Part shown: in pieces, positions 34,401-48,100 of the stretch
Layout of the letters: every line of letters begins with the position of its first letter
How positions within the stretch are numbered: position 1 is the first letter of the stretch
Assembly (NCBI GenBank): GCA_004802725.1
Contig: SGPM01000138.1
Span: 1 to 64,000, forward strand
Source of the DNA: Antrodiella citrinella
Lineage: Eukaryota > Basidiomycota > Agaricomycetes > Polyporales > Steccherinaceae
DNA length: 64,000 nt
Direction: 5' to 3'
The notes under the pieces: generated by a model
Told to the model about the DNA's origin: nothing
The model's input: the letters and a program-made list of their open reading frames with translations, nothing else
Database searches by the model: none
Program-made: the position numbers and the translations under genes

Positions 34401-37400
34401 CTGCTGGAAACAGACGGTCTAAGCAAAAGCATGATTGGCGAATATCTCGGTGAAGGGTGAGAGTTTGGCCGCTTTTCACTTTCGAACTATATTCAATGGG
34501 TGTTTTCAGTGATGAGGAGAATATTGCAGCTATGCACGCGTTCGTTGACTTCTTAGATCTGAGTAATCAGCCTTTCGTCGATGCCTTGCGGAACTTCTTA
34601 CAAGCCTTCCGCCTGCCCGGCGAGTCCCAGAAGATTGATCGTTATATGCTGAAGTTTGCGGAACGCTACATTGCGGGCAATCCCAGTAGCCCGTTCGCGA
34701 ACGCTGGTAAGTTGACTGCATACATGACTTCACCGATGTTAAACTCTACTTTCTAGATACCGCTTATATTTTGGCTTACTCCACTATCATGTTGAACACC
34801 GATGCCCACAATCCTCAGGTGAAGAATCGAATGACCAAGTTGGACTTCCTCAAAAACAACCGCGGTATCAACGATGGTGCTGACCTCTCCGAAGAATTCC
34901 TCAGCGCTATATTCGATGAGATCGTGTCGAATGAAATTCGCATGAAGGACGAGGTGGATGCAGCTCCTATCGTTGCCACGCCTGGTCCTGGTCTTGCTAG
35001 TGCGTTTGCAAACGTCGGGAGAGATCTGCAGAAGGAAGCTTATATGATGCAGTCCAACAATATGTCCAACAAGACCGAGGCGAGTGACTGTCCTTATGCA
35101 ACCTCACCGGATGTGACTCATAAGGTGTAAACAGGCACTCTTCAGGACGCTTATGCGCACTCAGCGGAAGGGCAGCAAGGGCAGCGAGCATTTCTTCAGT
35201 GCTTCACATTTTGTTCACGTCAAGCCCATGTTCGAGGTGGCGTGGATTGCGTTCTTGGCCGGACTATCCGGCCCTCTACAGGCCACCGATGACCTCGAAA
35301 CCGTCGAGCTCTGTCTCGACGGCTTCCGAAGTGCCATCCGCATTGTTTGCTTCTTTGACCTTGAGTTGGAGCGAAACGCATTTGTTACGACTCTAGCGAA
35401 GTTCACGTTCTTGAACAACCTTGGAGAGATGAAGACGAAGAACATGGAGGCTATCAAGACTCTGCTGGACGTTGCCGTTTCAGAAGGCAACAACCTGAAG
35501 AGCTCTTGGCGGGAGGTATTGCAGTGCGTCAGTCAGCTGGAACACATGCAGTTGATCAGCAGCGGCGTAGATGTATCTGACGGGAAGAAAGGGTATGCAA
35601 TGACATTATGACCAAGGCGCTGTCACTGACGATTTTGATTAGGGGTCGTGTACGCAAGCCGCCAACCGAGGAACTGGCAAATGAGAGTAGATCCACCCAT
35701 ATTACTGTTGCTGCAGACATGGTCTTCTCTCTCAGTCACTTCTTGTCCGGAGTGAGTCTTATTTTTCTCATTTTCTTGTGGTTCGCCTTATGGTGTTATA
35801 TCCCTAGACTGCGATTGTCGACTTCGTGCGGGCACTTTGCGATGTCTCTTGGGAGGAAATTTCGTCGTCTGGTCTCTCTCAACATCCGCGTCTCTTCAGC
35901 TTACAGAAGCTGGTGGAAATCTCATATTACAACATGAACCGTATTCGTCTGGAATGGTCCAATTTATGGGACATCCTCGGAGAACATTTCAATCAAGTTT
36001 GCTGTCACAACAATCCTCATGTTGTGTTCTTTGCGTTGGATGCTCTGCGCCAGTTGGCTGTGCGCTTCTTGGAGAAGGAGGAATTGGCACACTTCAAATT
36101 CCAGAAGGATTTCCTCAAGCCATTCGAATACACGATGATCCACAACTCGAACCCGGATATACGAGATATGGTAACGAGTTCGGTATCGCTATCTAGCTCG
36201 TGTTACTGACTGGTTCTGATGCAGGTTCTTCAATGTCTGCATCAAATGGTTCAAGCGAAGGTTGGGAATATTCGATCAGGTTGGCGAACCATGTTTGGTG
36301 TTTTCTCAGCAGCTTCGAAGGTCCCTACAGGTTCGGACCGCTCGCTTCTTCTCTTATCATACACCACTAAAACAATTATACAGAACGCGTTGCCAATTCA
36401 GCCTTCGAGATTGTCACCCGTCTCAACAAGGAACACTTCCCTGCCATCGTTCGTCATGGAGCGTTTGCAGATCTGACTGTGTGCATCACCGACTTCTGCA
36501 AAGTCAACAAGTATCAGAAGATCAGCTTGCTGGCAATTGCAATGCTCAGAGGCGTCATTCCGATCATGCTCGAATGTCCTGATTGCGGCTTCAACGTGCC
36601 TGAAGAAGAGAAAGGCATTCACGCCGACGATCCTATGATCAAGTTCTGGTTCCCAGTGTTGTTCGGCTTCTACGACGTCATCATGAACGGTGAAGACCTC
36701 GAAGTGCGACGCTTGTACGTTTCAGAGTCTGCATCATCTTCGGTTCTATACTCATAAAATATGCAGAGCCCTAGACTCACTCTTCACCACTCTGAAAACA
36801 TACGGCCAGTCCTACCCGGTGGATTTCTGGGACACCGTCTGCCAGGAACTACTCTTCCCGATCTTTGCTGTTCTCAAGTCCAGCCAAGATTTGTCACGAT
36901 TCAGTACTCAGGAAGACATGAGCGTTTGGCTCTCTACCACCATGATCCAGGCACTGCGGAATCTCATCGACCTGTATACCTTCTACTTCGAAACTCTCGA
37001 ACGATTCCTTGACGGGCTATTGGATCTTCTCTGCGTCTGTATTTGCCAAGGTCGGTGATGTCTTACATCCTGTGGTCCAAATGTCTAATCTCATTACGTT
37101 GCTCAGAGAACGACACTCTTGCGCGTATCGGAACGTCGTGTCTCCAACAGCTGCTGGAAAGCAATGTGAAGAAGCTGAGCGCGGTACGATGGGAACGTGT
37201 AGCTACGACGTTCGTCAAGCTCTTCCGGACTACTACTCCTCACCAGCTCTTTGACGAGAGTTTACGGGTGGAGATTGACGGTGGCCAGGATCTTCCTGAT
37301 CCCTCCTCAGGTAAGCACGTTCCTGCAGCTAATCCGTCATGGTACTCATGGCCCTCTAGATAGCGGCGAAGCTATTGTGCCTGCCCCATTGACCCCGAAC

Positions 37401-38239
37401 AACGGGGAGCAACAAAAGGCAGGGACCAAAGTCTCACTGAATGACAGGCGCAGGATCTTCAGGCAGATCATTGTGAAGTGTGTTCTGCAATTGCTGCTTA
37501 TCGAGACCACGAACGACCTTCTCCGCAACGACGAGGTCTACGACACGATTCCCCCGGAACATCTGTTACGGTTGATGGGCGTTTTGGACCACAGCTACCA
37601 GTTCGCGAGGATGTTCAACGACGACAAGGAGTTGCGGACAGGCTTATGGAAAGTTGGTATGTATCTCATCTTAACGCTGCCGGTATATTCTTTATAAACT
37701 CTCGGATTCTAGGCTTCATGAAGCACCTGCCGAATCTCCTGAAACAAGAGTCTAGCAGTGCCTCCACGCTTGTGCATGTACTATTGCGTATGTACTACGA
37801 TGTTCGACCAGAACATCAAGCGGCCAGACCACAAGTCGCCGATAGACTGCTTCCGTAAGTGTATAGATGTGTGCCATATTGTGGACGTTTTGCTCATCTC
37901 TCTCGTAGATTGGGACTGGGGGTGTTCCAAGACTTTACAAAATTGCGAATGGATACGCAAGCAAAGAATATCGCAGCGTGGACACCAGTCGTTGCGGAAA
38001 TTCTGCACGGTTTCGTGCGATTCGACGACAAGGCGGTGAGTATTCCTGTAGCTTATGTCCCATGAGTGCAAATGCTGAATACGCATTTGTAGTTCACAAG
38101 GTACTTGCCTGCCATATATCCTCTAGCGACTGAGCTGCTGGCCAGAGACATAGCGCCAGAGATCCGTGTTGGACTCCGAGACTACTTCATGCGTGTGGGA
38201 TACGTCCAGGGTATAATGGAACGGATAGAGCGGTCATGA
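31468..38239 (+). CDS. SEC7: Arf guanine nucleotide exchange factor Sec7 (BIG type)
   Basis: Large trans-Golgi exchange factor that activates Arf1 for vesicle formation. The first exon (31468-32957) is long, with a Ser/Pro-rich disordered start and the DCB region. The HUS-type block reads [20 protein letters not shown]. The catalytic Sec7 domain (about 34250-34950) has [20 protein letters not shown], the glutamic-finger motif [14 protein letters not shown] and the motif [19 protein letters not shown], split by introns. Further HDS segments follow ([36 protein letters not shown]), ending [14 protein letters not shown]. Some fifteen short introns; I estimate 1,900-2,000 residues, as in the family. 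No break in the frame was found in the parts checked. Confidence 0.93.
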
Positions 38240-38443
38240 GATGTTATGCATATGCGTGGATCGGGTTATTTATTCTGTTGCACACTTGTATAGTTTTTTT
38301 TCGTATATCATCATTGTTCATTCGACTTCGTTTATGCATCAATGCGAAAGAGTGGAAAGTAAGATGAAATAGTAATGAGAGTCAAAGACCGAAGCAGTTC
38401 GATATCGTAAATATTATACATGTATGAGTCCGTCCTTATAACC
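38240..38443. other. Convergent intergenic region
   Basis: Short 3' UTR space between SEC7 and SLA1. T-rich (TTTTTTTT near 38296). Confidence 0.5.
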
Positions 38444-41400
38444 CTAGCGTTGGTAGCCGTATCCTCCTTGCATGCCGTTCATACCCTGGTATCCCCACCC
38501 GGTAGGCTGAGCGGTGAGCGGCATTGCTGAAAAAAGAGTATCGTCAGCCAGATCAGCACAAGCAAAGACCCCAGACAACATACTGTTGGAACGAAGGGCA
38601 TCGTATTTGCCTACAAGCGCTCCATCTCAGAACCCATGCCATCAAAAAATCACGAATGAACTCACCAGGAGCTTGTGGTAGAGTGTTGTTATCACTGGCG
38701 AACGTACCACTCTTCATCGCAGCGAAGATATTAGCGGCGCTTGTAGTATTCTGTGATTGAGCCGGAGGCGAAGGTATGGGGTTATCAAACGGCGACTGGC
38801 CATATCCTGGGTTGAAGCCTGAGTCTGAAAGGAGACGTTATTTGACTGCGGTTGAAGGCAAAAGACAGCCGTAACTCACTGGACTGCATCTGGCCGAACC
38901 CAGTCATCTGTGGCATCGGCGGGACAGGCGGGATGTTCATATTCCCTCCCATACCACCAAAGTTGCCATTCATCATACCAGTTTGCTGAGGCAACATAGG
39001 CTGCGAAGCGTAACCGGTAGGTTGAGACATCAGAGGCTGCATACTAGGACCTGAGAATCCAGTAGGCTGAGCGAACATGGGAGGCGCGGAAGGGGGCGGA
39101 ATAAAGCCTGTAGGTTGCGCAGAAAGGAAGGAGGGTTGCGGTTGGAACGGCTGCTGCTGGAATGTCGTGGGAGTACTTGATGGACGTGTAGGGACAAAAC
39201 TGTTGAAGCCGGTAGTCGTAGGTACCAGAGGCTGAAGAAGGCTTTGGTTCGCGGGGACAGGGGCGAACGGGCCTCGAGGGCCGTTCTGTGGATGAGCGAA
39301 ACCTGTCTGTTGCGCCTGTAGGTGTTGAGCCATCGGAGCAGGTGATGAACCCATGCCCATGCCCTGCGAGAAACCTCGCGGGGGAGGAGACACGGTAGGA
39401 ACTGTAGAAGGCGACGGCGCTAGTGGAGGGGGCTGAACGCGAAGTTTACTGAGACGTGTCAACTGGTCAAAGATATCAGATTCGGTTGTCTTCGCAAGAC
39501 TGGGGGCAGGTGGACTGGAAACAGCTTGCGCGATGGGGGGAGGTGCTACTGGTGGTGCAGGAGCTGGTGGTGAGACTGACGCAGGTGGAGCGGACGGGGC
39601 GCGAGGTGCAACAGCAGGTGGTGTAGGTGCGAGAGGTTTCGTCGAGCTTGGCCTATTTGTCCAGGCATCGTCATCAAATCCATTGACGGCTGGTACTGCT
39701 GAGCTTGTCCTTGCAGGTGCTTGGACCGGAGGTGGTGATGAGGATACAGGTGGACTGGCTGGACTGGCTATGAGTGGTGTCGAACCGCGCGATATGTGGT
39801 TTCCTGCGGTATTGATGGCATCGAGGGCAACTGAAGGCGGCGGAAGACTCTTGCTGGGTTGTGGACGACCACGGCGAACATTGCTCTTCAATGCGCCATT
39901 CGGACCACCAGCAAATAGGTTGGGAGCCTGCCCCCGTTTACCGGACTCTTCAGCTTGCAACTGTCTTGCAATCTCTTCGTCACGGCGCATCTGTTCTTCT
40001 TTATGTCGGTCATTCGTCTGCTCATGCTTCACAGGGTTCCGTTGAGCGATAGCCTTCTGTACGCGAATAATATCCCCTTCGCGCAGACCTAACGAACGCA
40101 TAATCGAGTCCGTAATATCAGGAAGAATAGCGTCGTCGATCTTGTCACGTTCGAAGGCGTTAGCGTAACGAGTGCAGTCGTCAACATCACATCCAGCACT
40201 GAGGAAGAACTCAAACCAGTCGATAGTGGGACCTTTCTTGGGCGGCGCCGGTCGACTTGGTTGGGCAGTGGGTTGTAGCGACCTCCGGCGATGTTCCAGT
40301 GGCTCGTCATCATCATCGGACTTGACACCAGAAGCTTTACTCGCCGACTCCACATATGCCAGGTCTTCTGCGGACATCTTCTCCGCGGGCACCTCGATGA
40401 CAACGCCGTTCACTTTATGAAGTCGAAGTTTGCCATTCGCAAATCCAAGCAAAGCGGCATCCACTCTGAATTGCCCTGACCGGTCGTGCCATGTACGGAC
40501 ATGACCCGTAGGAGGCCCACCTAGCGCAAAAGTGAGCACGTACTTAAGCACACGGATTATCAGCGTTCACTCACGTTTGTCAACGGAGCCACGGGAAGAG
40601 CCTTCGCTGCTCTTGCGCTTCGGACTCTCGTCAGACTTCTTGCGACGATCAGTCTCTGCTGCTGCGGCCGCTTTCTCCTTTTCCTTCTGCCTCTCGCGTT
40701 CCTGCTCTCGCTTCCGCCTATCAGCATCTGCGGCGGCGGCGGCGGCCTTTGCGCGTTGCTCAGCCTCTCGTTTCTTACGCTCCTTCTCCGCTGCTGCAGC
40801 TTTCTTTCTCTGCGTTTCTGCCTGCTCTGCTTCTGCTTGCGCAACAGCAGCAGCTTCCGCCTCTCGTGCAGCTTCGTCGTCCTCCTCGTCGGTAACGTCT
40901 TCGACAACAGTGCGTGATGCAGCCGCTACGGTCACGTTGGCACCGGGAAGAAGCTACGAGACATTGCGTTCAAGTTTAGTTTGAAATGCAGCGAGTAGAT
41001 ACTTACCTCGACATAGCTGGCCGGGACTACGCCTTCGAGACCATCACCGTTCTGAACCTTCCACCATTCGTCCGAGTCTCTCTCCAGAACGATGAGAGCT
41101 TCCCCTTCCTTCACAGACAGCTCGTCTTCGCCATCAGCGGTGAAATCATACAGAACTACAGCAGGGTCCCCTGAAAGATCTAGAGGCTCATCTTCTTGCA
41201 CATGCGTTGGTTCTGGTTCTGGCTCCGGTTCTTCATCCTCGACATCGTCCAGCTGGTCGGGAGCAGGAATAATAAGAGGTTCAGCGGCGTCGAAATGTAC
41301 CGACTTGGTACTACTCCGAGGACGTTCAATGGGTTCTGATACTTGTAGCAATGCAGGTGGAGGGGATGGAGACGTGTGAATGGTTGGTGCTGGTGCTGGT

Positions 41401-42501
41401 GCTGAAGAAAGTGCGCGCGAGGACTCCAACTTCGTGGTAATTTCCTCCGGGACATCCTTAGAGCTTGCATGGAAGTGCAAGCTGATAGGTTGCGATCCAC
41501 CTATCTCTACGTGGATGTGCTTAGACTTCTCTACCTTGAACGAGATGACATCCGCGGTCTGCCATTTCTGAACAGGTGTCTGGAGAAAGAGGCGTCGAAA
41601 TCAGTTTGTCTGAGAGTGAGAATCTTACGTACCTTGTCCGACTCGCTCGCGAAGAAGAGTGCACCGTTACCTACTCCAAGTGTACCTTTCTTCTTCTTCC
41701 CCTTCTTGTCTACTTCAGATATTGCCCAGGTCTTGATGTCGTCTGCTTGAGCCTTGTTCGATGCTACACGATCAGCCGGATCCAGATATTCCGGGCGAGG
41801 GGGCTACATGAATGCGTGAATTAGTCGCGGACACGCGTAGAAGAGACCGAGCTTAATACCGAGTCGGGGATCACGATTTGCCGAGCTTGCAACGCCGTGA
41901 GCGAGGATGGCTCCGTTTCCCCTTCTTCACTGGCCTGAGTTATTGGGGAGATATGAGCTCTGTATGTTGCAGTGTCGAGAGGTGACTTACGTCGCCGCAA
42001 TAGTTGCCAGGGACATAGCCTGCCTTACCCCCTTCGCCCAAGCTCACGAGCCACCAGTCCTCGTCTTTCTCGTAGACATGAAGTAGATCGTCCTCCTTAA
42101 CTGTTAATTCTCCCGGTTGAACAGCATCGTAGTCGTACAGAGCTTTGACTACTGCCGTATGTGGTGCCTAAACAGAATGGTATGATGGGTCCGGGGTGCT
42201 CCGCAGCGCCGTCAAAGAACTAACTCACGGGTTCGACATACGCAGAGGGAATCAATCCCACTGGGCCTTCCTCTTCACCTTCCGTCTTCACCTTGACTTT
42301 CCACCAACTATATGTGCAAGTGTTTGGTCAGACATATATACAGACCGAACGGTAACGGGTGGGTGCTCACTCGTCGTCTGTGCGCTCAATGAGGAGGAGG
42401 ATCTGGTCCTCCTTGATGGCTATCTCATCCTCCGCGTCTGGCTGAGGATCGTAGCCATATGATGCCTTGAGGATGGCGAGGTATGTGTCGTCGTCGGACA
42501 T
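38444..42501 (-). CDS. SLA1: Actin-patch endocytic adaptor Sla1
   Basis: Cargo adaptor that links NPFxD-containing membrane proteins to the Arp2/3 machinery. Domains in order: SH3-1 (LKASYGYDPQPDAEDEIAI), SH3-2 (VVKALYDYDAVQPGELTV, DWWLVSL), a region with KWQTADVISFKVEKSKHIHV, SH3-3 (VVLYDFTADGEDELSVKEGE, EWWKVQ), a Lys/Arg/Glu/Ala-rich coiled stretch, SHD1 (VRTWHDRSGQFRVDAALLGF, the NPFxD-binding domain), SHD2 (WFEFFLSAGCDVDDCTRYA) and a Pro/Gln/Gly-rich tail. The tail has at least six LxxQxTG-type motifs (LQAQQTGF, LSAQPTGF, MFAQPTGF, LMSQPTGY, MLPQQTGM, LTAQPTGW), the Prk1/Ark1 phosphorylation sites of this family. Three small 3' exons complete it (ending GGYGYQR). Roughly 1,150 residues. 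Confidence 0.93.
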
Positions 42502-42912
42502 GCGTGTGGAGAGGAGATGTGTAGAAATTGGAGGTTGAATGAGGCAAAGGTCGGCACAGGCGCGTAGATCCTCATAGGCGCCCGCAGGCACTTTCACGGG
42601 ACAGACTGAGACTGGGTTGTCCTGGTCATTCGATACTTGTTTTCATCATGTTGATTGGATTTACTGTAAGAACAAATAAATACGATGTTGTAGCGGTGTA
42701 CGACAGAGCAGCATTCAATTGGAGTGAGGGTGTGTCACCGTCGCTGCCGGATCTGTGCACTACAGTGAACCGCGCTTGCGATAAAAAGTTGTTCTCCTGC
42801 CTCCTGCCTCCGTCCCTCCCGCCCGATCTTTTCTATACTCTTTGCAGCTTGTCTCATTCCTCCATCTGCTCATCTTGGATTTTTATCTGTAGCTCTCTGA
42901 CCCCTTGTAGCA
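42502..42912. promoter_or_regulatory. Divergent promoter region SLA1 / SUP35
   Basis: 411 bases between start codons. The SUP35 side has a CT-rich stretch (CCTCCTGCCTCCGTCCCTCCC, about 42796-42816), common before highly expressed fungal genes. Confidence 0.45.
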
Positions 42913-44966
42913 ATGAGCAAGCTCAACCCAACCGCTTATTCTTTCGTCCCAGGCCAGGGCATGCGGCCTCAGGCTGCACAACCCCCTCCTCCTCCGCTAG
43001 AACGGCCTCCACAGACAGAGGTACCTGCTCCCGCACCCACAATCACGCTGAACATCGGAGGATCAAGGCCTACATTACCGCCTCCTGCACCTCCACCAGT
43101 TGCTGCCTCGCCCGCTCCCGCTCCAACGGCACCCTCGGTCGTGAAGCCTGCACCTACACCCGCACCTGCGCCTGCATCTCCAGTCCCCGCAGCACAACCT
43201 CCCCGCGCTTCATCAACGAGCCAGCCCTCAACTACTTTCAGCCTCGCTAGAGCCAAAACGGATACCACTGCTATCGCGGAAGAAGTGAAAGCTGTAGCAG
43301 ACGAAACTACACTGCAGGATCTCTTCGGAAATGGTGCGTTTCAAGTCATGTATGTTGTCTATCAAGTATGTTGACCATCGTATGCGTGGGCAGTCAAGGA
43401 GCATCTGAACATCGTCTTCATCGGGCATGTCGATGCCGGAAAGAGTACCATGGGCGGTAATCTCCTGTATGTTACAGGGATGGTCGACAAGCGTACCATG
43501 GAGAAGTACGAACGTGAAGCCAAGGAGGCCGGTCATCCGTCCTGGTATCTTACTTGGGCCCTTGATTCTACACCACAAGAGCGTGCCCAAGGCAAAACCG
43601 TAGAAGTCGGTCGTGCCTACTTCGAAACTACCCAACGGCGATACACCATTCTCGATGCCCCGGGACACAAGACCTTTGTTCCCTCCATGATTTCCGGTGC
43701 CGCCCAAGCCGACGTCGCCATTCTCGTGATTTCCGCACGAAAGGGAGAGTTCGAGACCGGTTTTGAAAAGGGTGGTCAGACTCGAGAGCACATCATGTTG
43801 GTGAAGACCGCTGGTGTGTCCAAGGTCGTATGTGTCATCAACAAGATGGATGATTCCACGGTCGGATGGCAAAAATCACGGTACGATGAAATCAAAGACA
43901 AGATGTCCCCGTTCATCCGCGCTGCTGGCTTCAATCTCAAGACAGACGTCACCTTCATTGCCGTCTCCGCTTATACTGGTGCTAACCTCAAAGATCGTGT
44001 CGCGAAGACCGTCTGCGATTGGTGGGAGTAAGTGATTCCTCATTTCTTTCTCCGTCTCTGGAAATTGATCAGTACATGACTCGCAGCGGGCCCTCACTAC
44101 TAGAGCATCTTGATAACATGCCTATGGTTGACCGCAAAATTCACGCTCCCCTCATGGTCCCTATCTCGGAGAAGTACAAAGACATGGGCACAATCGTTGT
44201 AGGCAAGATCGAATCAGGACATCTTCGCAAAGGTGATACGCTCATGCTCATGCCGAACAAGGACGAAGTCGAAGTATCCGCGATATACAGCGAGATGGAA
44301 GAAGAGGTGCCGCTAGCGATGTGTGGAGACAATGTTCGCATTCGTCTGCGCGGCGTCGACGATGAAGACATCAGCCCAGGATTCGTGCTCACCAGTCCTA
44401 ACAAGCCTGTCCGTGTGACCCGTCAATTCGAAGCGCAGCTTGCTATCTTGGAGCATAAGAACATCATCTGTGCGGGATACTCAGCTGTTATGCACGTGCA
44501 TACATTGTCAGAAGAAGTCACACTCTTGGTATGTCCACCATTCTAATATCTGAAGTCTTCCTCACCCCGTCGCAGGCTCTCCTTCACTACTTCGACAAAG
44601 CCACTGGTCGCAAGTCGAAGAAGCCGCCACAGTTCGCCAAGCGAGGTATGATTTCTTCTCCGCACGCTTGGAAACGTACTTACAATGTCTACACATCAGG
44701 TCAGAAGATTGTTGCTCTTGTCGAGACGACTGCGCCGGTCTCTGTAGAGAGATTCGTAGACTATCCACAACTTGGTCGTTTCACACTACGAGACGAAGGT
44801 TTGTGAAATCTCTTCCATGTGCCGTCACATTCCTGAATATTTGTATCCCCCAGGCAAGACAGTGGCTATCGGCAAGATCACGAAAATCGTAGAACGACAT
44901 GCCGAGGATCTGGCCGAAGGTGTAGCTAACCTCAAGGTCGGCGGCGGGGCTGCTCCTGCCGTCTAA
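42913..44966 (+). CDS. SUP35: Translation release factor eRF3 (Sup35)
   Basis: GTPase partner of eRF1 in translation termination. Residues 2-13 (SKLNPTAYSFVP) match the PAM2 motif that binds the MLLE domain of poly(A)-binding protein. The next ~110 residues are Pro/Ala-rich, not Gln/Asn-rich as in the yeast prion domain. The GTPase part shows GHVDAGKST (G1, after a short intron rebuilding FGNVKEHLNIVFI), DAPGHKTFVP (G3), NKMDDSTV (G4) and SAYTGANL. The beta-barrel domains end with VETTAPVSVERFVDYPQLGR and GKTVAIGKITKIV. Introns at about 43334, 44029, 44529, 44647 and 44802 are all in phase. Complete. Confidence 0.95.
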
Positions 44967-45113
44967 GCGATGTTACGACGGCGATGTTTTGTAACGACCC
45001 CCATCATCAATAGACACAAAATTGTAATGTTGTAACATACAGATGTGAGCTGGTGCTATGCCACTGCTGAACATGACGCATTCATATGTTGTATGAACAC
45101 AAAACCCTCACTT

Positions 45114-48100
45114 TCACAGTCCAATTAGTGCCCCGCTCAATCTATCGACACCCTCCAATGCTTCGCCGGCCATAACACGGACGATACTGTCTTCATCCAT
45201 CACTGCGACGTATCCTAAGGTGGTCCTGGCCCGCTTCAACGTAGTGTCTGGTATTGTGTACGTTGCCAAAGAGGAGGACTCCAGGATCTGGGATGTAAAT
45301 GCGCGAGTGAGTAGGGACATGAAATGCAGCGCCGCTCGTCGTAATGGAGGGAATTTGGAGTTGGCTATTGTAGGTTGGCTGTCCATCGTGGCTGAAGGGG
45401 CAGTGGAGGTGTCGCTGTCATCGACTCCATCTGTGTCTTCAGCGAGCTTCTGATCCGACTTTTTGGAGGGCTTTTGTGACATGGGCACGGTCTCCACACG
45501 CAGCAGATCAATCAACGCTTCCAACAAATCCTCCCTGTATGGCAGGAGAGCGATAGGACTGGTGTTCACGCTCTGCGCGAGCAGAGACAGCGCTGAGACT
45601 CGGAGAGGCGTGGGCAGATGCGCCATGCGGACCATTGCAAACAGCGATGGTACTAGGACATCCGCTAACAAGTTCAATAAGTCGCTTGGGTCTTCCTTCT
45701 CATGAGCAGACTATGATATTCACCGTATTTTGGAAGCGCATCTCCACACCTCCTGATGACCTGACCCAACGCCTCGCCAATCCGCGTTCTCGTATCGACA
45801 TCCTGCTGCGTCAGATTGGTCCCCGCTAAGCCATCGAGTCTTTCGGAGTACATGTTGAGTAAGCCTTTGAAGGTGTCCTTCCCGTACCCATCTACCATCG
45901 CGGCTAATCCTTGTACCGCGTTCAAGAATATATAAGAATCGTCATCCTGCAGAGATTGTAGGAAGATGGACAGGATCCCGGGAACGAATGCTTTGCTAAT
46001 AGCAGGGTCCGAGAGCGATTGTGACCGTGGAGTTGTGCGAGGGGAGACAAGTTCGCGAAGTAGGAGCAGGCCGTGTGCGCGGACCGGGAGAATGGGGTCT
46101 TGTAAAAGTTTCAAGGCCTTTTGATATTGCGCTTGAGCGGACTCTTCGTCTGTTGTCTTGGACTTCGACGGAGAGGCTATGGAAGTGATGGCTAGTCGTA
46201 CGGTCAAAACCATCCTTGCCTCCCTAGCTAGAGGTTTGACAGCTTCTGTGCCGTTGAGAGCCCAATATACGACCAGCTCGAAGATTTCGTCAACAACTGA
46301 CGAATTTTCCGTAGAGAGGTCAGGGTTAGCTGTATAGCAGAATTAGTCAACATGCACAGCAACACTAAGACATCAAACTTACCTTCTAGTATAGATAGTA
46401 ACAGGTTGAGCGCTGTGGCCGTCATATCGTCGTATTTGAGCGGGTTCGCTGTCTCTGGTGCATCTTCGTCGTCGCTGTCTGCGTCGTCACCACCATCGTT
46501 GATATCATTATCTTCTTCAACGATACGAAGGTCTTCGAGTCCGAGTCCGTTCTTACGATGCCTACTTTTGGTGTCAACAGGGGCAGGTTGAACTGAACCA
46601 GTAGTATCCAAAGCATGCTTCACGAAGGACAGGATGTGGGTAGGCGTCTTCAGTATATTTGTAGGCGAATCGTCGCCCGATAGTTGTGTCTGCATCTCCA
46701 TGACAATCTGAAGATATAACAGTGTGCTAGAAGAATGCGTTAAGTGCCAGTACAGATATGAAAGAGATTGGTCATTCTTACCGCATGGGATCGCCATCGG
46801 AATCGCCTTTGAGTGTCCTGTAGCCTTCTAGCAACATAACAAAGATTTCGGACGCGATATCTTGTCGATCGATAGATTTCAGGTATTTCACGAACTGGAG
46901 GGGATCCGGACGTAATTTAAGTAGGTTTGCGTCAAGGTCGAACTCGCCAGTCTCTTCAGCCCGTTCAAGATCCTCAGGCGTGAAGAAAGACAAAGGCGTT
47001 TGTCGTTCCCTATCAAACAATTGCTTAGATTCGACATATGATATACAGAGGATAAGCAGACTCACTGTCCGTCAATCTGTCTGATCTCTCCAGCGACGTC
47101 TACAAACCAATCTCCGCCCTCTCCTTGGACAACAAGCCATAAGGTAGCAATGCCTTCCTGCGAGGTTACAACGCGCCCCCATGTGCCAAGAATGCCACGC
47201 AGCGACGCCTTGAGAGTGGGATCGACAACCCTTAGGCCTTCGAGCTGCGAAGATAGAGAAAATAGGGCGGGAATGATCGGTGTCAACAACTTGGATATCA
47301 GAGCCGGTGAAGGATCTGTATTGATCAACAAAGCTTGCAACGTTTCCAGCGCTCTCGACGGAATGTGCGCGTTATCCGTCGGTGACGACTGTGAAGGGAC
47401 CTTATTGAGGAAAGGAAGATGAAGCAGTGGTAGAAGTACGCGCGCAACGGCCGCCTGATTGGTAGCGTTCGTATCTGATGTGAGCATCCGCGACAACGCA
47501 AAGGCTGCCGCCCGTATCTGCACGGGAGGCACTCCGTCCGCAGTGACGACATTAGTAAGCTGAGGAACGATATTGCTGTAATAATCCTGTGATGAGTTGA
47601 GCATGAGAAAAAATGATCCTCGAAATGCACGTGAATGAAACGAACAAAAGGTGTCATTCCAGTAGGAATGGCCTGCAAGAGAAGGGATATATGTTCCAAC
47701 CTCTCCAATGGAACTTGCTCTCCCAACTCTTCTGTGTCACTGAAGAGAGAGGCAAGCGTCCCTTGCACACCGCCGCGACGCAGGAGTTGGCGACTCAGCA
47801 AGAAAGTGCATGCTTTACGTGCGTATGGGAGGCGTGATACCTCAGGTAAAACGTCAATCAAGGCCGTGACTGATTGCTGGACAGGTAAGCTGCCTAGCGT
47901 GAATCAGGGCGAGTGTCAGGACGTATGAAATTTTGTTGACTTACATAGAAATCAAATGGATTACGAATGGCCGAAGTTCGTCGAGAGGGCGCACAGAGTC
48001 GTTCGACAGGTGTTTTGGTAGCCATCCTAGCACCATGCATGGCTTAATCAACTGGGAGCAATGCTGGTCGAGTATGGCCAGACTGATATGGGTCGGGGAG

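Noticed and set aside
40700..40760. GCGGCGG run as a regulatory CpG element
   Set aside because: It is the alanine codon run of the coiled region in SLA1.
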